A stretch of 64,000 nt of DNA. Source: Bordetella sp. 02P26C-1. Lineage in GTDB: Bacteria > Pseudomonadota > Gammaproteobacteria > Burkholderiales > Burkholderiaceae_B. How positions within the stretch are numbered: the first letter of the stretch is position 1; each line of letters starts with the position of its first letter. The stretch is taken from the NCBI RefSeq assembly GCF_009763255.1, contig NZ_WSJB01000016.1:40039-104038 (forward strand), in the 5' to 3' direction. Under the pieces are notes generated by a model. That model saw nothing but the letters and a program-made list of their open reading frames with translations, made no database searches and was not told where the DNA came from. Of the stretch, positions 16,943 through 25,785 are shown one piece after another. A program made the translations under genes and the position numbers.

Positions 16943-18826
16943 CTAGAGTGTGTCTGGCTTTTCGACGGGGCGTATCACGCGAACCGCGAACATCAGCATC
17001 GCGATCAAAAATACCAGAAACAATAGTTGGGAAGAGGACGCAAGCGCGCTGTCTCGCCACTGATTCAGACAGTCGGAACTGGGAGGCTGCTGCTGCACGA
17101 CCTCGGTGCGAGCGCAATCCAGTGTGGTGATTGGCGTTTCGGGCGTTGCGGTGGGTGCATTCGCGTCAAGTTTCCCGCGCTCAAGCCAATACAGATAGGA
17201 AAAAGCATCCGTACCCGCCTGCAGATCGCGATGGTCCTGAATTCGCCCGCCGATCTCCAGCAGCACAAAGCTGGCCGTTACGCCCAGTGCGGCATTTCGC
17301 AGGCGCTGATGGCTTTCCAGACGGATGTGTTGCGCCTTGCTGACTTCGGCGGCGACATGGCGGCGGCGCGCGCGCACGGTGCTTTCGTAGCTGTTGACCA
17401 TGTCTTTCATGGCAAAGGCGGCATCCAGCTTGCGCGCGACGCTTTCGGGCGTGAGCGCGGGCGGCTCGCCGCGGCCCAGACGTCCGATCTGCACATCCAT
17501 ATTGGCCTTCATCAGGTCGGCCAGCTTGCTATCGAGTACGGTCTCAATCTTGTCATTGATACTCAGCGCCACGCGTTCGGGCAGGGTCATGCGCCGGGTC
17601 GAGAACGCATAGACTGCGCCCGCCGCACTCGCCAAAGCGATGGCCAATGTCGCGCCATCCGGCAGAAAGTGCGTACGCCAGTGCGTCAGCCCTGCTAGCC
17701 AAGGCGCCAGCATGCCTGGGGTAAAGTCCAGTCCCGGGTGCAATGACAGCAGCAGCAATGCCGCGAATGCACCAAAGGCCAGCGTGTGCCCGCAGCGGGT
17801 GAGGGCAGCGATATGTTTGCTGATCCACACGGGCAAAGTGAAATTCCAGCGATACCACAGGAGGTCGCCCAGATCGCGCGCAGGCGAGCGGTTACCTTCG
17901 CTGAGTCTGCGCCGAAGTTCTCCGGGCAAGTTTTGCATCTCCGCCGGGATCACGGGCGCTGCCTCACGTACTTCGTCCAGTAGCCGCCATAACGCGCGCG
18001 TCAGGTAGGCGCGTTGCGTGGTCGATAGCGGCAGCACGCCTACCTGACCGAACAGAGCGCGCAGGTCTTCCAACCGGTTGATATATAGCGCGAGATTGGC
18101 CTTGCTGCCCGTGATTTTGGCGATCAAGGCGGCGCGTAGCAGGATTCCATAGCGCGCGCCCTCGGTGCAAAAGCACGGGTCAGAACTCAAGATGTCGCGC
18201 GACAAACTGGCCACTAAGGATACGCAGTCATTGGTCTCTTTGGGCGGCGCAGACAGTATCAGCAACTTCAAGAGGTCTTCGTTCAACGCCGAACTGCTGG
18301 CAATCTTGAAGGAGTATCCGGCGAGGTTGTTATCGATGTTGAAACTGTTGTAGGAATCCGCGCTTTTGAAATCGTTGAGTCCTGGATGCTGCGTTTCTCT
18401 GGTGACCCGCGCAGGAGTCGGCGCAATGGATTTGTGGCTCTCAGGCGAAGTCGGCGCGTTCAGATCCGTTCGCGCGGGGCGACGCACCACCACCCGGCCA
18501 CGGGCGGCGGCCCGCGAAGGCAGCAGGTTCGCTACCGCCGGCCGGTTATTCACCAGAGATGCCGCTCGCGTGGGTTTAGACCGGTTCTCTCGTGTCTCGG
18601 GCGGCGGTGTCGCGGCGGCTGGCTCGGCAGGCTGTGCGGCCACATCGGCTGGCGTAGGCGACAAAGCCACGGCAAAGTCCATCTGCCCCGCGTTCGCACC
18701 CGTTTCAAAGTAGCAATAGACGCGTTCCTGATAATGGCTATTGGACGCGACCTCCGCATACCACGCTTCCAAGGTCGCCAGCCACTGAGCGACGGCCTGC
18801 GCTTCTGTCTTGAGATGATCGCTCAT
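16943..18826 (-). CDS. Unrecognised membrane protein, partner of the AAA protease
   Basis: A 627-residue protein I do not recognise. Residues 1-55 look like a small folded domain (WLATLEAWYAEVASNSHYQE). Residues 56-150 are Pro/Ala/Arg-rich and probably disordered. A helical region follows (180-340). Four likely membrane segments lie near 345-362, 391-408, 511-528 and 600-616. Between the second and third is a long charged helical stretch (about 415-505) of coiled-coil character. A Cys-containing loop precedes the last segment. The ATG overlaps the stop of the upstream AAA protease gene by four bases, so the two are surely co-translated. It may supply the membrane anchor that the protease lacks. 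Confidence 0.75.
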   Translation of the reverse strand: MSDHLKTEAQAVAQWLATLEAWYAEVASNSHYQERVYCYFETGANAGQMDFAVALSPTPADVAAQPAEPAAATPPPETRENRSKPTRAASLVNNRPAVANLLPSRAAARGRVVVRRPARTDLNAPTSPESHKSIAPTPARVTRETQHPGLNDFKSADSYNSFNIDNNLAGYSFKIASSSALNEDLLKLLILSAPPKETNDCVSLVASLSRDILSSDPCFCTEGARYGILLRAALIAKITGSKANLALYINRLEDLRALFGQVGVLPLSTTQRAYLTRALWRLLDEVREAAPVIPAEMQNLPGELRRRLSEGNRSPARDLGDLLWYRWNFTLPVWISKHIAALTRCGHTLAFGAFAALLLLSLHPGLDFTPGMLAPWLAGLTHWRTHFLPDGATLAIALASAAGAVYAFSTRRMTLPERVALSINDKIETVLDSKLADLMKANMDVQIGRLGRGEPPALTPESVARKLDAAFAMKDMVNSYESTVRARRRHVAAEVSKAQHIRLESHQRLRNAALGVTASFVLLEIGGRIQDHRDLQAGTDAFSYLYWLERGKLDANAPTATPETPITTLDCARTEVVQQQPPSSDCLNQWRDSALASSSQLLFLVFLIAMLMFAVRVIRPVEKPDTL

Positions 18827-21093
18827 GACGACTGGGATTCGATGAAGGTCAATAGCGCTTCGCGATCCAGCACATGGTCAGCCTGCAGCCGTTCACTGAT
18901 CGCAACCAGCACATCGCGTTGCGATTCCAACATGGATTTGGCGCGCGCATATTGATCGGCGATCAAGGCTTGCGCCTCGGACTCATCCGGAGAGCTCGTG
19001 TGCCAGTTGGGGTGGGATGTACTGAATCCGTAAACCCCAAGTGCGGCTTCGGCGAGCCGGCGCGCGCCGGCCAGATCATTCGTCGATGTGTAGCCGCCGG
19101 CACCGGTGCTGACTTCGTCCTCGCCGAACATAATCGCCTCGGCCGCACGTCCGGCCAGCGTGACGCAGATTCGATCGAGCAATTCGCTGCGCGTCAGATT
19201 GCGGTCGGCGCTCTTGATGCCCACAAAGCCCAACGCGCCCTGATCGTCCGAGACGACCGAGGCGATTTGCACGTGTTCCCGCAAGCTGGGAATCAACAAT
19301 CCCAATAACGCATGGCCTGCCTCGTGATAGGCCGTGCGCGCGAGCTGCGGGCCATGCAGGGGCTTACGTGCGGCTTGAGGTGGAATGCTAAAGATTTCGT
19401 CTTGAATATCATCGACCGTGATCGCGCGGTTGCCGTCCATGCGCGCACGACGACGTGCGCCGCGTACCAGCAGTTCCACATCGGCGCCGGTCAATCCCAG
19501 CGAAAGACCGGCGCATCGCTCCAGGTCTTCCGATGAGATCTCATAAGCATAAGGACGCAGCTTGGCGAGATAGATCGCCTTCAAAGCAGGCACGTCGGGA
19601 CGACTGATGGGAATGACCCGATCCAGCCGGCCCGCGCGCTTGAGCGCCGCGTCCACATTATCCGCATGGTTCGTCGCGCCAATCACGATGACCTGATCGC
19701 GGTCGTCAAAGCCATCGAGTTCGCTGAGCACCGCATTCAAGAATGCCGTATTCCACGATTCGTTTTGTCCGGAGAACTTCTCGCGGTTGCCCAGGCTGTC
19801 GATTTCATCGATGAACAGGATGCTGGGTGCTTGCTGACGAGCCGCGGCAAACGTTGCCGACATCAGCTGAATGCACTCATCAAGACCGTTGCCCACCATC
19901 CAGTCCTTGACGGGTGCGACCGAGGTAAACGCGATACCGCATTCGAGCGCAATAGCGCGCGCCAGCGTTGTCTTGCCCGTGCCCGGCGGTCCGGCGAACA
20001 AGGCACCGCGATCGACTTCCTTCCATTTGATCTTGCTGCGCATGGCGAGCTGTACATCGTTAAAGAGCTGACGCGCCCAGCGCTTTGCCGATTCGACACC
20101 ATGCAGATCGTCCAGGCGTACGGACGCGCCCGCCGACTGCACCTGTATGCGCTGATCGCCCAACTGGCGCAGGCCCGCAAGCCAGTCGTTTTGATCAGAC
20201 AGCGTATTGACGCATAACAGTTCTTGTGGCCCGATTGCGCTGGCCCAGGCCGATGACACCGCACTGACATCCACATCGGGATATCGGCTCTTTGCATACT
20301 CGATCAAACGCTCAGCATTCATCATTGGAATACTGAGATAGCCATCGCTACGCACCAGCGAGCGGAACTCGCGCGGCAGTTGATTGCGCGATGTGCAGAA
20401 CAGAATCATGCCGAACGCGCGCTGTTCGGCCATGCGGATCACCAGATCCTGGAAATTGGACGACACGCGCGTGTCGAGCTGATAGGTGTTTAATGCCGGG
20501 CACAGGTTGGCCAGCGCGTTGCGCAAGTTCTTCGCGTAATGCGGAAACGGGTTTTCGACGATGAATACCGGCAGCAGCGCGTTAACGCTCAGGCGTTCCT
20601 GAATTTGCTGCGCGACCGGCATAACGAAAAATTCCCACACGTCTTGCGTATTGGGATCCATCGGTTCGTTGGTGTCGTGTACTGATGCAGGGTCGTCGGG
20701 CGCCCGGCTTAACCCTGGCAATGCATTGCGGCGCAGCCGCGCCATCAGGTGCTCGGAGACGGCGCGTGGCGAACCCGGCGCAGCGACGGTCACGGCGGGC
20801 GAGCTGTCGGTTTCGGTGGTAGACGGCGCGGTCAGCGGCGGAGGAGGCGTATGGGTCGCAGGTGTATCGGTCTGTTTGCGACGGGCCGCGAGCTGACGCA
20901 GCAACGTTGACTGGACTTCACTCGGCTGCCGTGCAGGCTGCGCCTGTGGCGTTCTGTCGCGGGGAGAGGCGGGTGAATCGTCAGATGCGGGCGGCTCCGC
21001 GGGGCGAAGGGGCGCGGCTGGCGCCGATTTACCCGTTGGCTTGGCTCCCGTGCCGCGAAGCCAGTCAGTGATGCGACCCAAACAACCTCCCAT
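18823..21093 (-). CDS. Soluble FtsH-like AAA+ zinc metalloprotease
   Basis: A 756-residue protein with FtsH catalytic parts but none of FtsH's two N-terminal membrane segments. Residues 1-145 are Pro/Ala/Thr-rich and probably disordered. Residues 150-320 form a domain I do not recognise. The AAA+ module has Walker A GPPGTGKT (368-375), Walker B ILFIDEID (425-432), sensor GATNHAD and the second region of homology RAGRLDR. The M41 peptidase has HEAGH (590-594) and the third zinc ligand Asp673 in STNDL. The pore loop reads WMVGNG where FtsH has MFVGVG, replacing the aromatic residue by Met. It overlaps the gene of a four-TM protein. FtsH itself is not in this window, so this is probably an additional, specialised protease. 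Confidence 0.88.
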   Translation of the reverse strand: MGGCLGRITDWLRGTGAKPTGKSAPAAPLRPAEPPASDDSPASPRDRTPQAQPARQPSEVQSTLLRQLAARRKQTDTPATHTPPPPLTAPSTTETDSSPAVTVAAPGSPRAVSEHLMARLRRNALPGLSRAPDDPASVHDTNEPMDPNTQDVWEFFVMPVAQQIQERLSVNALLPVFIVENPFPHYAKNLRNALANLCPALNTYQLDTRVSSNFQDLVIRMAEQRAFGMILFCTSRNQLPREFRSLVRSDGYLSIPMMNAERLIEYAKSRYPDVDVSAVSSAWASAIGPQELLCVNTLSDQNDWLAGLRQLGDQRIQVQSAGASVRLDDLHGVESAKRWARQLFNDVQLAMRSKIKWKEVDRGALFAGPPGTGKTTLARAIALECGIAFTSVAPVKDWMVGNGLDECIQLMSATFAAARQQAPSILFIDEIDSLGNREKFSGQNESWNTAFLNAVLSELDGFDDRDQVIVIGATNHADNVDAALKRAGRLDRVIPISRPDVPALKAIYLAKLRPYAYEISSEDLERCAGLSLGLTGADVELLVRGARRRARMDGNRAITVDDIQDEIFSIPPQAARKPLHGPQLARTAYHEAGHALLGLLIPSLREHVQIASVVSDDQGALGFVGIKSADRNLTRSELLDRICVTLAGRAAEAIMFGEDEVSTGAGGYTSTNDLAGARRLAEAALGVYGFSTSHPNWHTSSPDESEAQALIADQYARAKSMLESQRDVLVAISERLQADHVLDREALLTFIESQSS

Positions 21094-21149
21094 TCTGGTG
21101 ATTCCTGCATCGTCGGGGCCTCAACATAAGGCTGAGATGCGTCGACGTT

Positions 21150-21168
21150 GCGTAACATCCGTTACACG
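21150..21168. promoter_or_regulatory. Small dyad upstream of the AAA protease operon
   Basis: GTAAC-ATCC-GTTAC forms a short inverted repeat about 60 bases upstream of the protease start, in the 179-base spacer shared with the divergent small membrane protein. It could be an operator, but five-base arms occur by chance. Confidence 0.25.
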
Positions 21169-21272
21169 AGGGGGCTATTAAACCTTAAAACCGTTATGCC
21201 GCAAAGGCACGCCAATCAAGCGGCGCGCATGACGACTTGTACAATGGCCGCCCACTCAACAAGGGTCTAGGC

Positions 21273-21566
21273 ATGGTTAGTCAGCTAGTGGAAGTAGGGT
21301 CGTGGCTGCTGGAGAATCCCGCGCGTCTGCTCGTCCTGATCTCGATGATCGTGACGTGGTGTGTGGGAGTGGCGGAATATAACGGGCGCCGCTCCGGGGG
21401 TTCGGGTTGGCTGACGCTGGCGCGTCTGGTAACTGGTGCTGTCTTTACGCTGTTTACGGCTATTGTGGCCGGGTTCTACGGCGGAGTGGGCGCTTTTTTC
21501 GGTTATCTCGCGATCCAGGTCATGGTATCCATCGTCACTCCCATTGTCTGGCTCGAAAAGATGTAG
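21273..21566 (+). CDS. Small membrane protein, function unknown
   Basis: A 97-residue hydrophobic protein with about three membrane segments (LLVLISMIVTWCVGVA, LVTGAVFTLFTAIVAGFYGG and YLAIQVMVSIVTPIVWL). The ATG at 21273 follows an AAGGG ribosome-binding site; an in-frame ATG at 21237 lies within what looks like a -10 box (TACAAT) and is unlikely. It resembles the many uncharacterised small inner-membrane proteins of Alcaligenaceae; no function can be proposed. Confidence 0.7.
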   Translation: MVSQLVEVGSWLLENPARLLVLISMIVTWCVGVAEYNGRRSGGSGWLTLARLVTGAVFTLFTAIVAGFYGGVGAFFGYLAIQVMVSIVTPIVWLEKM

Positions 21567-21577
21567 GACAGGGCATG

Positions 21578-21604
21578 GCGCACCGATGTCGATTCGCGGT
21601 GCGC
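21578..21604 (+). terminator. Hairpin after the small membrane protein
   Basis: GCGCACCG and CGGTGCGC form an eight-base stem with an 11-base loop just after the stop. No T run follows, so it is only a possible terminator. Confidence 0.35.
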
Positions 21605-21789
21605 GGGGCGCTGTTATTGACGTCGCACCATCCAAGCCTCACAGCTGGCTTTAAGCTGCATCCCTTTACAATCGCCGTGTCCTCGCCCGCTCCGGGCGTG
21701 TCTCCCACTGATATTGCCGAACGCCTGTGACCACCTGGGCATAATGCGCTTCACCATCGGCCGCGGCAGTCTTTCTTCATAATGGATCG

Positions 21790-22989
21790 ATGACTTCTCT
21801 GCGAATCTTGACCGTCATTCTCGCCTGTCTGGCGATGTTGGGGCCCTTTGCGACTGACGCCTATCTGCCTTCCTTCATCAGCATCGGCAACGAGTTTTCG
21901 GCGAGTCCGTCGATGGTGCAGCAAACGCTTAGCCTGTATCTGATTGGGTTCGCGGTCATGAGTCTGTTTTGGGGCACCTTGTCCGACAGTTTCGGTCGCC
22001 GCCCCATCATCATCCTCTCGCTCGTGCTATTTGGCATCGGCTCGATCGGCTCGGCGTTCGCACCGTCATTCGGCTGGCTGTTGTTCTTTCGCGTGCTGCA
22101 AGGTTGCTCGGCCGGAGCCGGACGAGTGGTCGGCCAGGCACTGGTGCGTGACCGGTTCAGTGGGGCCGATGCACAGCGGCTATTCGCGAATATCACGATG
22201 GTCTTTAGCCTCGCGCCGGCCCTCGCCCCAGTGGTTGGAGGCTATCTGGATGCGTATGCCGGGTGGCGGTCAACTTTTATCCTGTTGGTCGTCTTGACCG
22301 TGGTGCTGCTCGCCGTTTGCTGGCGTCATTTGCCCGAAAGCCTGCCGCCCGAGGCGCGTCAGCCGTTGCGCCTGGGACCGATATTTCGCAACTATCTGCA
22401 GGCCTTGCGTCATCCGCAATTTCTCTTAGCCGTATTAGGCGTGGGCTTTGCGTTCTCCGGCTTTGCGCTGTATATCGCTTCGGCGGCCCGTTTCATCATG
22501 GGCATACTGCAGCTGCCGGAGACGGCATTCGGCTGGCTGTTTATCCCCTTCATTCTCGGGATGGTGGGCGGCTCCATGCTGAATTCCAAGTTGGCGGGGC
22601 GTGTCCCGGCCGGCGCGATGATCCGGTGTGGGTTGATCGTGATGGCCTGTGGCGCGTTGTTCAACCTGGTCTACAACAGCTTTTGGCAGGCCACCGTGCC
22701 CTGGGCAGTAATGCCGATATTTGTTTACGCGCTGGGGATGTCCATGGCGCTGCCGAGTATGACCGTCATGGTGCTTGGCATCTTTCCGCATATGCGCGGC
22801 TTGGCGTCGTCCTTGCAAAGCGCGGCCCAAATGACGATTTTCGCCACGGTATCGGGCGTCATCGCGCCCTTGCTGTTCGAGAGCGCGCTGTTGCTCGCCA
22901 GCGGCATGGTTGGCAGCGCCGTGCTCTGTATCGGATTTTGGACGGCGAGCAGGCACGTGGCACATCGATCCCTAGCCGCAAAGAAATAA
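21790..22989 (+). CDS. Bcr/CflA-type MFS drug efflux transporter
   Basis: A 399-residue, 12-TM major facilitator of the drug/H+ antiporter-1 group. Visible motifs: DAYLPSF at the end of TM1, the loop 2-3 motif GTLSDSFGRRPII, the RVLQGCSAGAG stretch in TM4 and the motif C-like region LAPALAPVVGGYL in TM5. Bcr/CflA proteins expel compounds such as bicyclomycin, chloramphenicol or sulfonamides; the substrate here is unknown. It stands alone, with about 220 non-coding bases before and 150 after. Confidence 0.9.
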   Translation: MTSLRILTVILACLAMLGPFATDAYLPSFISIGNEFSASPSMVQQTLSLYLIGFAVMSLFWGTLSDSFGRRPIIILSLVLFGIGSIGSAFAPSFGWLLFFRVLQGCSAGAGRVVGQALVRDRFSGADAQRLFANITMVFSLAPALAPVVGGYLDAYAGWRSTFILLVVLTVVLLAVCWRHLPESLPPEARQPLRLGPIFRNYLQALRHPQFLLAVLGVGFAFSGFALYIASAARFIMGILQLPETAFGWLFIPFILGMVGGSMLNSKLAGRVPAGAMIRCGLIVMACGALFNLVYNSFWQATVPWAVMPIFVYALGMSMALPSMTVMVLGIFPHMRGLASSLQSAAQMTIFATVSGVIAPLLFESALLLASGMVGSAVLCIGFWTASRHVAHRSLAAKK

Positions 22990-23148
22990 GCAGCCGCGAT
23001 CGGTATGATCGAAGCTTAAGTGCACCGCCGTGGTTCATGCGCCGCGACACCGCGTTGTGCTGGACAGTGCTATTTTTAATGCTTGAATAAAGAATTCAAA
23101 TCCGCGGCCGTCGTCAACGGCGGCCCGTTTCCATAAAAAGGAGTGAGT

Positions 23149-23940
23149 ATGGACCTGGGAATCGCAGGCAAGACGGCCTTGGTAGGGGGAGCGAGCAAAG
23201 GCCTGGGCTATGGGTGCGCGCTGGCGTTGGTGCGTGAAGGCGTCAACGTCGTCATTGTCGCCCGGGGCGCCGAGGCACTGGAGTCGGCGCGGGCTCAGCT
23301 TTTGCAGGAACGCGCCAATCCCGATTCGTTCGTGAAGGCGGTGGCCGTGGATATCACCACGCAGCAAGGCCGCGAAGCCGTATTCTCCGAGTGCCGCGAC
23401 TACGACATTGTCGTCACCAATGCCGGCGGCCCGCCGCCAGGCGATTTTCGTGACTGGGACCGCGATCAATGGATCAAGGCGGTGGACGCCAACATGCTGA
23501 CACCGATCGAGCTCATCAAGGCGACCGTGGACAGCATGGCAGAGCGGGGTTTCGGTCGCATCGTGAACATCACCTCCAGCGCCGTGAAGGCACCCATCGA
23601 TATCCTGGGGTTATCCAATGGCGCGCGTAGCGGTTTGACCGGCTTTGTCGCTGGCGTGGCCCGCAGCGGCATCGCGGCAAAGGGCGTGACCATCAACAAC
23701 CTGCTGCCCGGTTCATTCGATACCGACCGCTTGCGCTCGAACATCGCGCTGACCGCGTCGAAAACGGGCAAGAATGTCGAGACGGTCCGCGATGCGCGCA
23801 CGGCGACCATCCCGGCGCGGCGCTTGGGTAATGCCGAAGAGTTCGGCGCGATCTGCGCGTTTCTGTGCAGCGTGCAGGCGGGGTATATCACCGGGCAAAA
23901 CGTGCTGGCCGATGGCGGCGCGTATCCGGGGACTTTCTAG
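23149..23940 (+). CDS. Short-chain dehydrogenase/reductase
   Basis: A 263-residue SDR. The Rossmann motif GGASKGLGYG (TGxxxGxG type, with GG in place of TG), the NAGG stretch and a glycine-rich C-terminus (GYITGQNVLADGGAYPG) are clear. The catalytic Ser pair is present in NITSSAVKAP, but the usual YxxxK is replaced around GLSNGARSGLTG: the position normally held by Tyr reads Asn and the Lys reads Ser. This matches a known SDR subgroup with altered active site (annotated 3-oxoacyl-ACP reductase-like), so the reaction is uncertain. The ATG at 23149 follows an AAAAAGGAG site; a GTG six bases earlier is within that site. Confidence 0.85.
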   Translation: MDLGIAGKTALVGGASKGLGYGCALALVREGVNVVIVARGAEALESARAQLLQERANPDSFVKAVAVDITTQQGREAVFSECRDYDIVVTNAGGPPPGDFRDWDRDQWIKAVDANMLTPIELIKATVDSMAERGFGRIVNITSSAVKAPIDILGLSNGARSGLTGFVAGVARSGIAAKGVTINNLLPGSFDTDRLRSNIALTASKTGKNVETVRDARTATIPARRLGNAEEFGAICAFLCSVQAGYITGQNVLADGGAYPGTF

Positions 23941-23960
23941 TATCGGCTCGCTTTATTCAA

Positions 23961-24002
23961 CGGCCAACCGCAGCGGCGCACGATTCCCATTGCGGCTGGC
24001 CG
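23961..24002. terminator. Inverted repeat between convergent genes
   Basis: CGGCCAACCGCA and TGCGGCTGGCCG form a 12-base stem with one G-T-type mismatch and an 18-base loop, placed between the stops of the SDR gene and the DUF533 gene. It may serve both strands; a T run is missing. Confidence 0.45.
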
Positions 24003-24039
24003 CCGGGCAGGCGACGATGCGGCCCGCGCGACTACCGGG

Positions 24040-24747
24040 TCAGGTTAGCGCTTTGACCTGAGCTTCCAACCGGGCTTTGAGATCGGGCGCCAACTGCAAT
24101 TGGCGCGCGAGTTCATCCAGATAGGCGCGTTCCATAAAGCTCTCCTCGTCGACCACGAGCAGGCTTGCGAGATACATCTCGGCGGCCATCTCGGGGCTTT
24201 TCGCGGCGGCGGCGATCGCGGCGGGATCCAGCGGGCGGGCCAGCTCCGATTCGAGCCACTGGCGGTCGTTCGCATCGCTGGAAAGCTTGGCGAACTCGGT
24301 CTCGAGTAATTGTTTCTCTTCTGGCCCGATGTGGCCATCGGCCTTGGCGGCCGCTACCATTGCCGTGAGTACGGCCGTGCTGTGCTGTTCGAGCTGCGGT
24401 GCAGGCAGACGGGCGAACGCCTCGGGCGTGACGGGGGCGTCAGCGGCGGGGGCGTGGCCCCCGGGGGTCCCAGCTTGTTGTTTTTGCCAGTCGCCATAAG
24501 CGCGATAGGCCAGGGCGCCCAACGCTGCCAGGCCGCCATACATGGCAACTTTGCCGCCGACCTTGCGTACCTTTTTGTTGCCCAACAGCAGACTTAGTGC
24601 ACCCGCGCCCAGCGCGCCGCTGCCCAGGCCAGCCAGGAAAGGCGACGCTTTACCGTCGGAGGTCGCCGACTGCACGCGCGTACTCGCGTCGCGAGCGAGG
24701 CTTTGGCCGGATTGCAAAAGTTGTTCGAGTAACTGGCGGGCGCTCAT
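24040..24747 (-). CDS. DUF533/TerB-like inner-membrane-associated protein
   Basis: A 235-residue protein like E. coli YebE. The N-terminal third has a Gly/Ala-rich hydrophobic hairpin (GLGSGALGAGALSLLLGNKKVR, then VAMYGGLAALGALAYRAY). After a Pro/Ala linker comes an all-helical TerB-like domain (VLTAMVAAAKADGHIGPEEKQLL, SLLVVDEESFMERAYLDELA) with the acidic residues typical of that fold. Function in this family is not established; YebE responds to envelope stress in enterobacteria. A strong AAGGAG site precedes the start. Confidence 0.85.
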   Translation of the reverse strand: MSARQLLEQLLQSGQSLARDASTRVQSATSDGKASPFLAGLGSGALGAGALSLLLGNKKVRKVGGKVAMYGGLAALGALAYRAYGDWQKQQAGTPGGHAPAADAPVTPEAFARLPAPQLEQHSTAVLTAMVAAAKADGHIGPEEKQLLETEFAKLSSDANDRQWLESELARPLDPAAIAAAAKSPEMAAEMYLASLLVVDEESFMERAYLDELARQLQLAPDLKARLEAQVKALT

Positions 24748-24849
24748 CTGGCTCTCCTTGAGACTGGCACGAACTCGTCAGACCGGCGCTTGCTGGCGAA
24801 GTTCAGTTTCCCGACAGCGATATTGTGGGCGTGTGTGACGGCTTGAAAG

Positions 24850-24926
24850 AGAAAAGGCAGCCATCTGACTGCTCTCCGAAAGTTGGACGGTCATCCAACC
24901 CTCGGCGTGCCGTTCAGATGGCTGCC
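24850..24926 (-). terminator. Large branched terminator of fabI
   Basis: On the minus strand, 24 bases after the fabI stop, a perfect 13-base stem (GGCAGCCATCTGA with TCAGATGGCTGCC, arms 24914-24926 and 24856-24868) is followed by TTTTCTC. Within the 45-base loop is a second perfect hairpin (GTTGGA/TCCAAC, 24882-24887 and 24894-24899). The T run points to an intrinsic terminator for fabI; the branched interior is unusual. Confidence 0.75.
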
Positions 24927-24949
24927 ACTTGTGTGCAATGCCGACAGGC

Positions 24950-25732
24950 TTATTCCATGCCCGGGGTCACCGTCGAAAAGCCTGCGTCCACGTGCGTGAT
25001 CTCGCCCGTTACGCCCGCGGCCAGATCCGACAGCAGGAAGGCCGCGACATTGCCGACTTCCTCGATCGTGACGTTGCGGCGCAAGGGGGCGTGCGCTTCG
25101 ACGAACTTCAGGATCGACGAGAAATCCTTGATACCGCTGGCGGCCAGCGTCTTGATGGGCCCTGCGGAAATGCCGTTGGCGCGGATGCCGCGCGGGCCAA
25201 GCGCCGAAGCCAGATAGCGCACGCTGGCTTCCAGCGAGGCCTTGGCCAAGCCCATCGTGTTGTAGTTCGGCACTACGCGTTCGGCGCCCAGGTAGGTCAG
25301 CGTCAGCACCGAGGCTTTACGGCCTTCCATCAAGGGCAGCGCTGCCTTGGCCAGGGCCGGGAAGCTATACGCCGAGATGTCGTGCGCAATGCGAAACCCC
25401 TCGCGCGACAAGCCATCGAGAAAATCGCCCGCGATGGCTTCGCGAGGGGCGAAACCGATGGAGTGCACCAGCCCGTCCAGACCGTCCCAGCGTTTGCCGA
25501 GCTCGGTGATCGTGGCTTCGATCTGGCTATCTTCGGCCACATCGCAGGGCAGCACGATGTCACTGCCGAACTGAGCGGCGAATTCGCCCACGCGGTCCTT
25601 GAAGCGCTCACCCACATAGGTGAAAGCCAGTTCTGCGCCTTGCTGATGGCAGGCCTGGGCGATGCCATAGGCGATGGAACGGTTGGAAAGCACCCCGGTG
25701 ACGAGGATGCGTTTGCCGGCGAGAAAGCCCAT
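24950..25732 (-). CDS. fabI: Enoyl-ACP reductase (NADH)
   Basis: A 260-residue FabI. It reduces trans-2-enoyl-ACP in the last step of each fatty-acid elongation round. Motifs: the N-terminal Rossmann pattern [23 protein letters not shown], the HSIGFAPRE strand, and the active-site Tyr-x6-Lys in YNTMGLAK with the second Tyr in HDISAYSF. The C-terminal GITYVDxG region reads [11 protein letters not shown]. It stands between mltD and the DUF533 gene, both on the same strand, and ends in its own strong terminator. Confidence 0.97.
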   Translation of the reverse strand: MGFLAGKRILVTGVLSNRSIAYGIAQACHQQGAELAFTYVGERFKDRVGEFAAQFGSDIVLPCDVAEDSQIEATITELGKRWDGLDGLVHSIGFAPREAIAGDFLDGLSREGFRIAHDISAYSFPALAKAALPLMEGRKASVLTLTYLGAERVVPNYNTMGLAKASLEASVRYLASALGPRGIRANGISAGPIKTLAASGIKDFSSILKFVEAHAPLRRNVTIEEVGNVAAFLLSDLAAGVTGEITHVDAGFSTVTPGME

Positions 25733-25785
25733 GAGTCGTGTCCTTAGAGTTCCGTACGGAAAGGCCGCTATTTTAAGCGTAACGC

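Noticed and set aside
18823..21093. The AAA protease operon as part of a phage-defence island
   Set aside because: Neighbours are secretion, sulfatase and housekeeping genes; no nuclease, helicase, methylase, integrase or other defence gene is near.
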